DNA of 64,000 nucleotides. Origin: Excoecaria cochinchinensis (Eukaryota; Streptophyta; Magnoliopsida; Malpighiales; Euphorbiaceae). The position numbers and the translations under genes were made by a program. Shown piece by piece: positions 37,596 to 49,739 of the stretch (positions are counted from its first letter, which is position 1; each line of letters begins with the position of its first letter). The notes below the pieces were generated by a model. That model was not told the origin of the DNA, made no database searches, and was given only the letters and a program-made list of their open reading frames with translations. The DNA is taken from contig CANTUQ010000055.1 of NCBI GenBank assembly GCA_947683425.1, positions 3,584,001 through 3,648,000 on the forward strand. Direction: 5' to 3'.

Positions 37596-37651
<56 letters not shown>

Positions 37652-37731
37652 TGACTTTAATATTTATAATCATTAATATCATCATTCTATTTATTATCAT
37701 TCTGTGTTTATTTATTTTATGCTTATTATTG

Positions 37732-37794
<63 letters not shown>

Positions 37795-38885
37795 GTTACA
37801 TCTTGCATTTGTCCAATTAATTTGTTTGGGATTGTTACTAATATTTTTTATATTATTTTCTGTCTGAGATTTACTTTGAGTTGCATTATGTGGGTGCCCC
37901 GTGGCTCCCCGGATGGGTCACGACGCGTAGAGGATCATGTCGGTTTGGTGAGACCTTCCTTATTTCCCTCCTTTTTGCTGTGCTTACTTGTAAAATAATT
38001 ATTTTATTTATGCACGCGTGAGATAAAAAATCACAAAAATATTTTTATAATTAAATTGGAATTTTTACTAATAAAATTGGGACTAATGTCCCTCCTTTTA
38101 GCCAAAGAATGTAAAATGACACAATAAAACGAAGAGTTTCTTTTTCTCCAAAATGGGATCACTCATCCTGGCTTTTAATCCAATGATCAAAATAACTCTT
38201 CGAACCCTCTTTAAATAAACACGAAGTAACCAGTGTTCCTAAACCTTCAAACAAGCGCGAAGGAACTAATGTTCCAACTCGAAATGAATATCCCGATTTC
38301 TGTATGTTTTCCTTGTATTTGATTTTGTTTGATTGTTTTCAAGTTTAAGTTCATTTCTTTTTAGACCCTTGTAAATAATTTTGGGGCAATACTATTTAAT
38401 TTAGGCATTATATTCCGCCCCTACCTCTCATGTAATTGTGTGCTTGTGTGTTTACCGCTTTCCTTAGTTACTTCATTTACCGCTTTCTTTATCGCTTTTA
38501 TTTATTTTCTTTACGTGCTTTTAATGCGCCTTTAATTTAAATGCATTGATTGTGTGAGATGAGAGGTAGAATTTTAGGAAGTTAAAAACTCATTTATAAT
38601 TAACCAAAGCATGAATATAAGGGGAGTTCCGAACACAAATCTCTGGTCTAGACCGATAAGAGGTTAGAGATGTTTCCCAGTTTCTTATAAATTGGGTGGC
38701 AACTCCAAAATTCCTCAAAGGTGCCCAAAGGTGCCATGGGGCTAGATGTTCCTTTCCAATGTTCTATGGGGAAGGAAGCATCCAAGATGTCTCATGGCGC
38801 CCATGATAAAAAAACGCGAACCAATCCTTCAAATCCTAAAAGCGAGTTCCAGCGAGGGCCCTTAATGGGTTCGGCGCGCGTCACA
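36470..38885 (+). repeat. T5 3' LTR, main piece
   Basis: Continues the LTR: a TA-rich tract (36470-36492), a GC-rich island (about 36580-36800), then sequence matching the 5' LTR, including ATT microsatellites at 37497-37560, 37598-37652 and 37730-37793, and the LTR end at 38885. Long open frames at 36386-37031 and 37315-37998 come from the island and microsatellites. Confidence 0.9.
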
Positions 38886-39062
38886 GCTATCCCCAAAACA
38901 TATATCGTCGAGCCTTCCTAGCGCGTCATTCACTAGCCACTGTGTTGCACTCACGATCTTTACACCTCCCCTTGTGCATTTTTGCCTTTCGTGGGATTCA
39001 AACCAAGGACGTAGGGAATAAGTCCTTAATTCATAGAATCCCACTACCATTAGGCTAGTCGG
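38886..39062 (-). mobile_element. SINE-like sequence (copy 2, fuller)
   Basis: On the minus strand it begins near GGTCTTCCGACTAGCC. It has an A-box-like TAGCCTAATGG (39047-39057) and a B-box-like GGTTTGAATCC (38994-39004), about 53 bp apart, the layout of a tRNA-derived RNA polymerase III promoter. The remainder (about 100 bp) has no match to tRNA and ends in TTTTGGGGATAGC. It is not a tRNA gene, because no cloverleaf closes. A truncated copy lies at 20232-20375. It may instead be an unrelated repeat with fortuitous boxes. Confidence 0.45.
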
Positions 39063-39224
39063 AAGACCTTCGCAAGCGCCATCAGAATCCGTACGAAAGA
39101 TTCTAGCTAAAGGAGAGTATGTACGTCCGCGAGTGTATGCGATGATCGCAAAAGATGCGGCTGAACCAGCAGGGCCTTTCGGTAAGTCATTTTGTTAAGT
39201 TCTGTTTATTTTCGGTTTGGGTTA
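39063..39224 (+). pseudogene. gag: C3 gag C-terminal remnant
   Basis: Starts in the stretch homologous to C6 at about 59818 (SQAPSET-like) and includes RVYAMIAKDAAEPAGPFGK followed by the donor-like GGTAAGT at 39181-39187. No zinc knuckle or capsid domain remains. The polypurine tract AAATTTCGAGGACGAAATTT lies at 39250-39269. Confidence 0.78.
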
Positions 39225-39284
39225 TTTGGATGTAAATGATTAGCGGGGAAATTTCGAGGACGAAATTTCTTAAGGGGGAGTGAT

Positions 39285-41915
39285 TGTAACAACCTAATTG
39301 TGCCCTAGTCGAAATTTGCATGCTAAGTCGAGAAATTAAGGGTACTTCGGTAATTATGCATGTGGGATTTGGTTAATTAAGGACCCAATTGCAAGAATTA
39401 TTAAAGTTTAGAAGGAAGAATTTTATTAGCGAGTGAAGTGTAGTTTGCCATGGATTAAGAAAGAGATTTGTAAGGAGTGAAGTGTAAAGTCAAAGAGTTG
39501 GAATTTTTGGTCCAATAGGAGCATGCCACATAGGACTTGGTGGGTGAGAGCATTAATGAGGAGGGAGGGGAGGAGAGATGGAAACAGGAAAGCAGAAATT
39601 CTGCTTCCTCTCTACAGTTCACATTTTCCCTCTTTCCCTCTTTTTCTCTTTTCTTTCATTTTTCTGCTTTCCCTTGTTGCCCTAACGTGAATCTTCAAGG
39701 TTTGAGTTGGATTTTCTGAGTTTGGGCTGAGTTTTGAAGAGGTAAGTGCTCTGGTTTTGTAGTGGGTTCTTCTCCTTCTCCTCTTACTCTATTTTTCTGG
39801 GTTTTGAACAATTATTGCTTGCTTTGATTAAGTGTGTTTTGGCTGGGTTTTATGCAAGAATCGGAGGAGAGAAAGAAGAGCAAAGGCAAAGAGAAAGTGG
39901 GATCTTGAGGGGCCCGATTTGAAGCTGCATTTTGCCAAGTTTGGGAGTGATTCTTTTATTATGTTCAGTTGGAAATGTATTGCCCTAGTTCTCATTTTGG
40001 ATTTAATGTGTATGTGTTTGTGTCTTGTAAATTCTAAAAATTTTATGTGATTTTTTTGAGTAAATGCATGTGTGATGATGATGTTAGATGGGTTGTCATA
40101 TAGCTGAGATGATAAGGTATGATTTTGGCAAATTCTGTTCAGTTTTCATCTGACCTCTGTGTAATGTTTTTGTCATAAGTAGAGTTTTAGGACTCTAAAT
40201 TGAGTGATTATTATGCCATTAGAACCTTGACTTCCATGTATATAAAAGTATCAGAAATGACCATGGGCAAATTCTTGCTCTATAATCCTGAAAATTTTCC
40301 AAAACCGTAGTATCTCTGTTTTTGTCGGGTTACTTGAACAGTATAGGTTTTTTAGCTCATATCTGAAGTTATATATGTCCAAATGACCTACAATTTGTCC
40401 CATTTGATTCTTATCATTATAAGGATCAATTGTTAAGATGAATTTTTGCCTAAAAAATGAGTTTTAGGGGTTGGTTTAGGCGATGCAATGTCGGAGTGAG
40501 AAATTGATCTGACAGTCTGCCTTTCATGGAGCTTGTGAAGCAGGCTTCTGTCGCGAGCGCGACAAAACCTAGTTGTTCAAGGTGTTTCCTCTTTTTTTGA
40601 ACCCCATCATTGACATGAACCCTTGCCCTTCCTTACCTTCCTTTAGGTTTGGTATTTTGGTATGTTTTGCTTCCGAAATGCATCCGAAATTCGTTGGAAC
40701 GGTCTAAAACTTATTCACCACTTGTTTAGAGTTTTGAGAAAAATAAATATATGGTTGACAATTAAATATTATGGTAATTGATGCTATCACATAAGAGTTT
40801 AATAATAGGACTAAGTGTATACATGCTTTTTATTTGTTGAGTGTGGCATATTATGTGATATTGATTATATATGATTGAATCATGATTTAATGCTTATGTG
40901 ATGTAATGTATATGATAAAGTGTATAGAGTTTTTATGTTTAGCCTGAAGAGTCATCGTAGTGGATAGATAAGCATGATTATAAAGGGATAATGAGTGCAG
41001 CTGCCTATATCAGCCCCGTTTGGTCCTTAGCGATGACCCCGCTTATAGGGTCTTAGTGATACTGTTGAGACTTTAGTCTCCGGTATTGATTAGTGATACT
41101 GTTGAGACTTCAGTCTTCGTTTTTGATTAGTGATGCTGTTGAGGCTTCGGTCTACAGTAGTGTAGTGTTCCCGTATCCACAACAATTTAAATTCAGGCTT
41201 CTTTGATATGATGCTCGGTATTTTGATCAGTGAAGTGTTATGTATGTTGAGTGATCTTGATTTAGTGAACATGCTTCTGATATCTCTGATTCTCGATAGT
41301 CTACCAATTTAGTGAGTTGATGTATTCATATCTATATTTATGCATGAATTCGTATGAATTGGTTACTAGTGTATTGAATCGTGCCTAGTGATACTAAGTG
41401 AATTTTATGAATGTATATTGATTATGCTATGTGCACATTGGTTACTGCTAATATTAGTGATCCTGGAAGTAGTGTGTATTGACTGGTTTCAGCATGATGT
41501 TATCTATATATTATTTAGTGTCCCTTTTTTATTGTTCCTCCCCTCTAAGCTTTATCGCTTAGCATGGGTTCTTTTCCCGTGTAGGTGGCAGGATTTTGGG
41601 TTCGCGCGAGTCACACATTTGCAGGTCGGCCACATAGGAGTAGAGTTTTTATTTATTTTGTACTCCTCCTGTATCCTTTTTTTTATATATCATTTTGTTA
41701 TTGTATATATATGAATTTCAGTATATGCATTTTGAATGAAGATCTCAGATGTAATTTTGGATGATGTAATTATATTATATATTATTAATTATGATATGTT
41801 AATTTTCTATTCTTGTGTATAGTGTATGCTTCCGCTCATGTATGCATGTTTGTTGTGAGTGAGTGTCAGTAGCGCATTCGGCATCCTTCCAACGAGGGTG
41901 TCGGGGGGAGTTACA
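39285..41915 (+). repeat. C3 3' LTR
   Basis: TGTAACAACCTAATTG to GGGGGGAGTTACA, 2631 bp. It has the hairpin CTAAGCTTTATCGCTTAG (41545-41562, one mismatch), a single palindromic word TGTCGCGAGCGCGACA (about 40550) instead of an array, and a candidate intron (donor at 39742, acceptor at 39858). Confidence 0.9.
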
Positions 41916-42440
41916 TTTTCACCCTATCCTTTTGCCTAAATTTTGCTTAGAGAGCCAGTTATAGTTTTCATCTCTAATGGCCTTCTCTCTCTCTTTCTTT
42001 TTTTTTTTATTTTTGTTTTTTGCAGATTATACGAGAGGTTGAAGTTGTTACTAGAGATTCTTCGAGGGTGATCAGCATATGCTTACATCCTAGATCGTAG
42101 TTGTATGAGCTTGATTCTTTTCATGATGGTGCTGTAGAATTGGCTTTACAATTGATAGTATGATGAATCGACCGAAGCATCTGAGTTGTGAGAGTAGTAG
42201 AGGGTAGGTAGTAACAATGTGCTACTTTTATACTTGAACTAGACAACTTTGAGTATGCAAAATGAACTGCTCTGATCACACCATTGCATATGCTTCAATT
42301 TGATTTCATAACACATGATCTTTATTTGGCATCAACTCGAAAAATACAAGACCTTATCTAATCTCGGGATAAATCCTGAAAGCATCAAACTCCTATTATC
42401 AATCAGCCCTCTTGGGTTTTTGTGATTGAAGATTTTCTCT
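41916..42440 (-). other. T6 3' UTR remnant
   Basis: On the minus strand it matches T1 about 9020-9420 and T5 about 26030-26530 (AGAGGGCTGATTGATAATAGG, GGCTCTCTAAGC). No coding sequence is evident. Confidence 0.65.
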
Positions 42441-43170
42441 CAGCCCTTAATTTTTACCTAGGATGCTCTCTTTCTCTCTTTTTTTTTTTATCCTGGTAGG
42501 GCGCCCAAATTTAGCAAGGTCACCTTTTTTCGATTTTCAACCCACAGGGGATTTATTCTTTCTCCCTTTTTTTTATATAGCATTTGCCATGGGACCTCAT
42601 TCAATTTGTCAGTGTCTATTTTCTCCTTCGGACTTACTTCCATCATTGTCAATCAGGATGACTGCTCCTTTTGACAGTGCTCCTTCTTCTTATTTTTTTT
42701 TTACATCAAAAGTTTCACCTTGGCTCTTGTGCACACTGGTTAAGGTAGTGAGTTTCTTCACTTGAATCTTGACCATGAAATTCTGTATCTTCTTTTTGTC
42801 GGCTTTGGTGGCTCAATTTCTGATGTACACTTTAATCATTGAGATTGGGTTACAAGTTAGTCTCAGGTCATTTAGGGCAAAACTGTGGTTTTTTTTTGTT
42901 TTCTTTTTTTCTTTTTTGTTTTTTTTTGGTAAAGGTAATGCTTTACTCATCTTGGTCCCAAATGGTTAAAGGTCAATTTTGATTGGCTTTGGGGTACACA
43001 TCTCAAATGGTTGGGAGGAAAGGAATTATAAGGCTTGGTTCTAATGAGTTATATATTTCTTATGAAGGTGCAGAGTTTCATCTATCTAGCTTCTGATGTA
43101 GCCCTTTAATGATTGGAGTTTGATTTTGTTGGGCTGCATCATTGAGTCCTAGACTCTGAGGAGGCAAAAA
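42441..43170 (-). other. T6 segment replacing pol
   Basis: Related to T5 25251-26030 on the minus strand, including the text near GAAATATATAACTCATTAGAA and a similar A-rich run (42890-42940 as T on the plus strand). No domain is recognised; the plus-strand frames at 42463-42969 are low-complexity. Confidence 0.5.
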
Positions 43171-43500
43171 AATGGCTTTTGAAATTTTGCTTGGCATCAT
43201 GTTGGCATGTTGAAGCAGCGCTGTCCCAATAATGTTCTTGTCAATTCTCAGCATGTCATTCCAAGTCCAGGCAAAGCCTTTTTTTTTATTTGAGATTCTC
43301 TCAGAATTTTTCTCTCTTCAGGAGTTATATCAGATGCTATCAAGATTTTATTTAAGTTTTCCAAAGTCCCGAGAATAAATACAGTCATATTAGTTGACTT
43401 AATGTCAAAAAATGAATGCATCATAATCATGTGAAATGAAATCATTAGAAACACCATACAAACAAGCAAAATTGTTCATTTTATTGAAATTGCAAACATT
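43171..43500 (-). pseudogene. T6 remnant of the region before RT
   Basis: The open minus frame 43469-43248 includes FILGTLENLNKILIASDIT and TPEERKILRES, then GLGMTC, the counterpart of the T1 stretch from about 5640 to 5770. It ends where RT would start, at the same junction as T5. Confidence 0.82.
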
Positions 43501-43569
43501 GTCATAAGAGGTTCTTGGAATAAAAAGAATAAAGCATCTAAAAAAGTTATCTTTTTCTCCACTCTCACT

Positions 43570-45286
43570 AGTGGATCAATAATTTACCGCCACCATAGGA
43601 ATCCCTTCTTCACTCGCCTCCCTATGGGTGATAGCGACGTACTCATCTCCATATGGCTCTTACAAATCATGCCACTCGGGTAGACCAAACCCGATCATAT
43701 ACATGATGGGGGGACTGCATTATAGCCTGCCTTCTTCTTCTTCTTCTTTTTCTCTCTCTTCTCAGGATCCGTGATCTATTTGGAGTCGATAAGATCTTGA
43801 TCTTATTCCTTAAAGTTCGACAATAATCTGTCAGGTGCCCAGTGTGCTGATGGTAGGCGCAGTACTAATCACCTCTGTGCCCTGGCTGTCCCTGATTCAT
43901 AGCTGGACTGGATTGCAATGGTTGCAGCTTGCCCTCCTTCATTAATCTCTCCAACACCCAGGATAGAGAGCAGCCAAAATTAGAAAAGTGCCTATGGCCT
44001 TCTCCCACTTCGGGAGCTGAAACCTCGGCCGTCTTACCATTTCTACCATTATTGCTTCCAGCACCGTCTAATCTGTACCCTGACTGGTTCCCAAAATTTT
44101 TTCCAGCAAAGTTATTTTAGCTTGCTTTATTTTCTAAGTAAGCCTCCTCAGCCTCTACGGCAATGTCCTTAAGTGACTCCCAATCTCTAAGCCCCTTAAA
44201 GCTAAGCAAGTCCCTCAAGTAAGGGTAGGAGTTCCTGATGAATAGCCTAATCTGGTATGTAGTGTCAGGCTTTCGCTTCATCGCCATCACCCTATTCCTC
44301 AATCTGGTGAGCTATTCATAGAATAACTCGTCACTCCTTTCCTGTAAAAGCTTAAGGTCCTTTAAGGTGACCTCTATTCTAGTGCTACAGTCGTACTGCT
44401 TCATGAACTCTTCAGTCAAAAGGTCTCAATCCTCCTTGCACCTCCTGTCCAACCTGTGATACAAGACTACTGCCAGACCCATCAGAATAAGGCAAAAATA
44501 TTCCACCTTCTGTTTCTTGGTCAACCCTGTGCCCTTCATCACTAGGGTATAGAGCTTAATATGTGCAGATGGGTCCGAAGTACCATCGAACTTCAACAGT
44601 TCAGGCATCTTAAACCTTTGGGGCAGCAGCTCTTTATCCCCCAAATCTCTATCCTCAGGGCTAATTCCCTTCCCAACTGATAACAAGCGAGTGATCGCCT
44701 CAATCTGCTGCCTCATTCCTCTCATACCCTCATCTTCCACCTTGGGTGCTCTACCCCTCACAACTTGATGGGCTATTAGTGCCTCAACCTCATCCTTCAT
44801 CACGAAATCCTCATCAGGATTAAGGATCCTTGCCCTTCTTGGCTCAAATGGTGCAGCAGCTTTGTGCTCATTGATAGGTTGGCGAACAACATTACCCACA
44901 ATGGTGACCTCTTTGCCAAGAGGCGGTTCAACTTGCCCCCGAGGAGGGACTACCGATGGTTGTGGAGTGACGGGTGGTTGTGTAGCAGTAGGAGGAGCAA
45001 TCCTTTTGGCCATGGTGCCCATCATCTCTAATATCTTCCGCTCAAAATCCTCTAGTCTCTTGGAAAGCTCTTGAGTGGTTAGAGCTCCGGTCTTTTTTGC
45101 CATTGATGATTCTAAATATGATTCACTAGTCATTGAAAGTGACTCAAAATCCCAATCAGACACTAATTCCGGCAATTTAAAGAGCAAGTTTGTCCATACT
45201 AGCTGACTGTCGGAACCTCTAGTCCACTTAGAGGAATCTATAATGGCTGAAAGATTCAAATTGTTAGAATGATGCATGAATGACAT
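43570..45286 (-). pseudogene. gag: T6 gag, broken
   Basis: Starts at the Met equivalent to T5 (45286; MSFMHHSNN, then LSAIIDSSKWTRGSD). The frame is open to 44426 and shows TTQELSKRLEDFERKILEMM (a likely coiled coil), a proline-rich stretch, and the capsid motif MPELLKFDGTSDPSAHIKLY, then YFCLILMGLAVVLYHRLD. Stops and shifts follow; pieces such as RKPDTTYQIRLFIRNSYPYL (44250) remain. The zinc region CAYHQHTGHLTDYC-like lies near 43865-43830. The codon that is TAG in T1 and T5 before RYFSN reads CAT here. Confidence 0.87.
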
Positions 45287-45993
45287 ATATAATGCATGAT
45301 CGCGTGTTATGCAACATTCATAACCATATACAAGCAAGTAAATCCAACCAACCTTGTGACTCCTGCACACGAGGTCAATTGTCTCTTCCTAGGTGGGCTT
45401 AATCCATGGGTCAACAGGGGATCCTATGAATGCGCATAGTGCATGAAAAAAAGCTGGCAGTATAACATCTCTCAGAATGCACATACGTATGAGTTTGGCC
45501 ATTACGTATTTAAACACTTCAATCAAATTAAGGTAACCCCACTAGGGCATGAAAGCCTTTGATGTAAGTCAACTTAATTTGTTTAATTTTGTTCAATACA
45601 TGATGGCTTACATGACAAGCATTGTATTATGGCTCATCTCACCTAGGGGAAGTATCTATTGCCATTACATGAGCTTTAGTCAAGGTAATGCTACTTTAGG
45701 GCTACCTAAGCATGGTCCCTGCCAATGGGTCTAGCTCATCACGAGCATAATGACTGATTAGGTCTCTATTTTATATACCAAAAGATACTAGGCTTGGGTT
45801 GATGATTATCCTTAATACTTCCCTACATTGAGTGAATTTAGGGTCATGCTTTGGGAACGCACCGGGGTAAAAAGAGGGTACCAACTAGCGTAATTCTAAG
45901 ACTCTAGCATGATGCAATGCAATTTTTGAAAAGAGATGGAATTTTGGGTTTTAAGAACTCAATTATACATTTTAACCAAGACACTTTCAGAGC
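45287..45993 (-). other. T6 leader
   Basis: Matches the T1 and T5 leaders on the minus strand. C4 separates it from its primer site. No gene is evident; the plus frame 45549-45734 is a shadow. Confidence 0.6.
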
Positions 45994-47138
45994 AAAGTTG
46001 TAACACCCCCAACTCCCACACATAGCATACCGAAGGAAAACGAAGACAGAGTGCTACGGTGAGTGGAGGGTGCTACCGGATCAAAATACATACTTAACAA
46101 TAATGAAAAACAAAATAATAAAATTCCTAAAATTATGACCTCAACGACACACACATCCCAAACTTATATCACCCACACACCATTATTCGCACTAAAGAAT
46201 ATCACAACTCATAACAAATGCTAATTTATAAAACATAATTACATCCCAAAAATCAATAACACTTCCTATAAACTTCTACCAACTTGTTGGCCAAAGTCAC
46301 AGTGGACCGTACGAACTAAACTTCAATCTCCTAACCTGCACGGAGAAACACCCCCTTGCTAACTGATAACGCTTAGTGGGGCTAAACCAATAATAACCAG
46401 CCACTCACAGTGGTTGATAATACAAACACATGCATAAGCAGTATATATACATAAGCATAAAGGAATACTGGCTAACGTTATCTCAAATTCATATCATTAT
46501 TTTCATCCAAAAACTTAAGCAAATCCATACACGTATACATCTCGTTCACCACAGATAGAAATTACTTTATTACTTTTAACCACAAATACATTAAACGTAC
46601 CAATCATTTATTTTATTCACTTAATTAACCACATAATTAGTTATACCTCATAGGTTACCAAAATACATTTTGATAATAGAAACACAAAGTTTTAGAAATC
46701 CTCATTATTACAAATATTTCCAAAATCATGCAGATTATGGTATTGATACTTAAGTCAAAACATTTCATTTGTTCAAACTAAACAAAACACCTCAAATTTC
46801 AGATTTGGTTCGGGCTTGAAATAATTATCCCAAGCTTCTTACATATCCCTATTATTGGGAATCAGAACCATGTAGTTTTACAGGAAACCTTTATACACAC
46901 ATATTCCAAAATTAATCCTAACTCATTCCCTAAGTCCAGTTATCTATATCATGCATACTACTTTATTTCCCTTAACTAATATATGCACATCATTATCGTA
47001 CTCATGCGCACCAACAAAAAACGCACGTAAATTCCTTACCAATATACTTATAGTAGATATCTTGGCTACGATCCAGTAGGCAAATAATATATAACATACC
47101 TGTATTCTCATTGCAAACATATAAACGAATATACATAC

Positions 47139-47169
<31 letters not shown>

Positions 47170-48244
47170 CATACATAAAGTTCATTTACTGAATAGTCAA
47201 TTATATCAATTACTTAAACAATTCTTTACAAAGGATTCATTTATACAATGAATACTCATAACTTTTAAACCGATTAGTAACAGGCATTTCCACATATGAA
47301 TTCTTATATAGTCAATATTCATTCATACACAACTATTAGAACAACCATTATCTGTTACATCTCTTTTCATTTTATTGACATTAGATTCAGATACAAAAGC
47401 ATTTAGGTACCCGAAGATACCACACAATTCTACATGGTGTCCATAAAGGATCCAGAACATATGAGTGCGTAAAGTACAAGCTCAGATGATATACATATAT
47501 ATATCAACAAACACATTCAATGCTCATTCACATATCTTTTTGAAAAGCATCAAAGGACTTATCAATTTGTTCACATTCTTTTACTCTTTAATTGCCTTCT
47601 AAGTCAAAGGGGTGGATAAACGAGTGAACAGAACACATTGGGGTACCCGAGGGTACAATCGAAAAGCAATATCTTTATTTTCTCATAAAAAATGTTTTCA
47701 CATTAGGGGATCTTAAATAAGATCCGTACACATTGAGGATCGTGAGGATCCAAACGGGGACCTGATCAGGGTTCAGAATAGAGGGGCTGCAGCAACTGAA
47801 CTCTATAGGCATGCATATCTATCCACAGATTGACTTATGCAGGCTATACATTTTAACTTTGTCATATAATACTTATAACATTTCTTTATTTTCAAGTGAG
47901 TTCATACATTCATAAACATGCATATCATTAGCACAAATCACACTTATCATATTTCTAAACTAATCATGTATTCTTTCACAGGTTATAAATTCATATGAAC
48001 ATAATAAACATATGCATGTTATTAGGCATCGTGCACTCATTTACACTTAACGAATACATTGACATTTCTTTACACATATACATTCGTTATTATTAAACTT
48101 CACGTATTTTAATTATTACCATACATAGGAGCATGTATAGAAACACTAGAACAATTCATATTCTAAGTCACATAGATACACAACGCAAGTGAGAAACCAT
48201 GCAGAGCAAAACAAAAAAGAAAAAATCATTTCAGAAAATAGGGC

Positions 48245-48420
48245 AGGCAGACTCGTGCATGATGTCACGACTTGTGACACTAGATGCACGAGTCGTGCCA
48301 GCCCTCACGACTCATAAGGGAGCTTCACGAATCGTACAAGCCTTCATGACTAGTGAGGGGGCTTCACGAGTCGTGCCAGCCTTCATGACTCGTGAGGGAG
48401 CTAAAGAAATCATGCCAAAC
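48245..48420 (-). repeat. C4 palindromic-word module A
   Basis: Repeats of TTCACGAGTCGTGCCAGCC alternating with variants of CTTCATGACTCGTGAGGG. The core CACGAGTCGTG is an inverted repeat about one base, close to the C2 word. Confidence 0.88.
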
Positions 48421-48446
48421 TAAGAATTAAGCATGTCCAGAGAGCA

Positions 48447-48640
48447 ATTACACGGCGGTATGGAAATTCCTTACCCCTGTGTAAAATGCAAAACACAGAA
48501 ATCATTCAAAGCATAATGACTTTACACGGCGGTATGCAAAGTCCTTACCGCTGTGTAAAATCATGGACAAGGAAACTGAAGAATAGAATACGATCACACG
48601 GTGGTATGCCCATTTCATACCGCCGTGTAGATCATCCCAA
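48447..48640 (-). repeat. C4 palindromic-word module B
   Basis: Three hairpin units with TACACGGCGGTA and TACCGCTGTGTA arms around a 10-12 base loop (for example 48523-48558). The third has CACGGTGGTATG and CATACCGCCGTG arms. Unlike all other modules. Confidence 0.88.
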
Positions 48641-49718
48641 ACCCAGAAAATCAACCAATATTAACCCAACTCTCAACTAAACTTTATCATACCTCAAAAT
48701 TAACAAAGTATTACAAATGTACTACTCACATTGTCTATACAAAACTTCATAAACAATTCCAAACTCAACTTTTCTACCACTATCACAATTTACTCATGCA
48801 ATTAACATAATCAAAATCCCTCATTTAACAAAACCAGAAATTTACTTCCAACCTTCAATCAGTTACACATTTTGATCCATTATACCACATTCATAGTATT
48901 TCAACACAAGTGAGTCAAAACCCATAGCATTTAAACATACTCAAATAACTTTATCCACATAAATTTCTAGAACATCAAATCAAAATCCAAAATCAAATAA
49001 CAAAATCCCAAACCTCATCTCCTTTGCTCCTAATAGCTTCTTCAGCTGATTTATCTTGCTTCCAAACTCATCCAAGATCCTCATCAATTACACAAACACA
49101 TATACAAAACATTAACCTAGGTTGAAAACTAATCAAAGGAATAAGAGAAATCAAAACTTAAACTTACCTTTCCATTACAAATTCTTCACTTAAATCTCTT
49201 GAACTAGCAAACTTCATCACTCAAATCTTGGGCTTTGATCTAAGAGAGAGCAAATGGAATTGAAGCAATAAGTGAAAGAAGAAGAAGAGGTTGAGGGCAA
49301 GAACGGGGAGAACGGGAGAGGGGAGAGCAGATTTTATGCCCTCTCTCTCCTTCTCTCTCTTCTTTTATACCTCCTCTAATCTCCTTGCCACATGTCACCA
49401 TGCTATTGGTCCAACCTTGATATTTTTGTCAAATTCTCTTTTCAATCCCTCAATACTTATATCCTTATAATTTGAGACTTATAACTTACTATTCTTCACA
49501 TTGGCCCACTTAATTAATTTTATCCTTTCCATTAAGTCCTAATTCCATACTTTACAATTTTACAATTTGCCGCAGTTGCTGAAACTTTTACGTTAATTCT
49601 TAAATTGACTATTTGGCATATCTAACACTTCAACTTGTATAACTTTGGTTACCATTTTATCCTCAATATGCCCAAATCCTTCTAGGGTACATTTCGGGTT
49701 ATTACAAAAGTCACAAAG

Positions 49719-49736
49719 TCCCTAGTAGAGTCTCCA
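49719..49736 (-). promoter_or_regulatory. T6 primer binding site (tRNA-Arg type)
   Basis: On the minus strand TGGAGACTCTACTAGGGA, a decayed form of the T1 site. Confidence 0.75.
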
Positions 49737-49739
49737 CTA

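Larger units (their letters stand above)
39063..41915 (+). mobile_element. C3: 5'-truncated gag-only chromovirus-type element
   Basis: Contains the last part of gag, polypurine tract and 3' LTR. It is joined on the left to the SINE-like sequence and on the right to T6. No target duplication is recognisable because the 5' part is lost. Confidence 0.87.
45999..49706 (-). mobile_element. C4: solo LTR of a chromovirus-type element, with TSD
   Basis: Minus-strand solo LTR of 3.7 kb, plus-strand limits TGTAACACCCCCAACTCC and GGGTTATTACA. Perfect TSD AAAGT (45994-45998 and 49707-49711). The hairpin reads CTAACTGATAACGCTTAG (46359-46376, one mismatch). Two different palindromic modules are present (see entries). 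On the minus strand a donor-like AAAG/GTAAGTTT lies at about 49164-49175. TA and TACA microsatellites lie at about 47133-47175. It is the longest LTR of its kind here. Confidence 0.9.

Noticed and set aside
38990..39062. Possible tRNA gene on the minus strand
   Set aside because: A- and B-box-like words exist, but no acceptor, anticodon and T stems can be paired convincingly; kept only as SINE-like.
48199..48680. Two short open frames over the C4 modules
   Set aside because: They translate the palindromic repeats within a solo LTR; no promoter, start context or conservation supports a gene.
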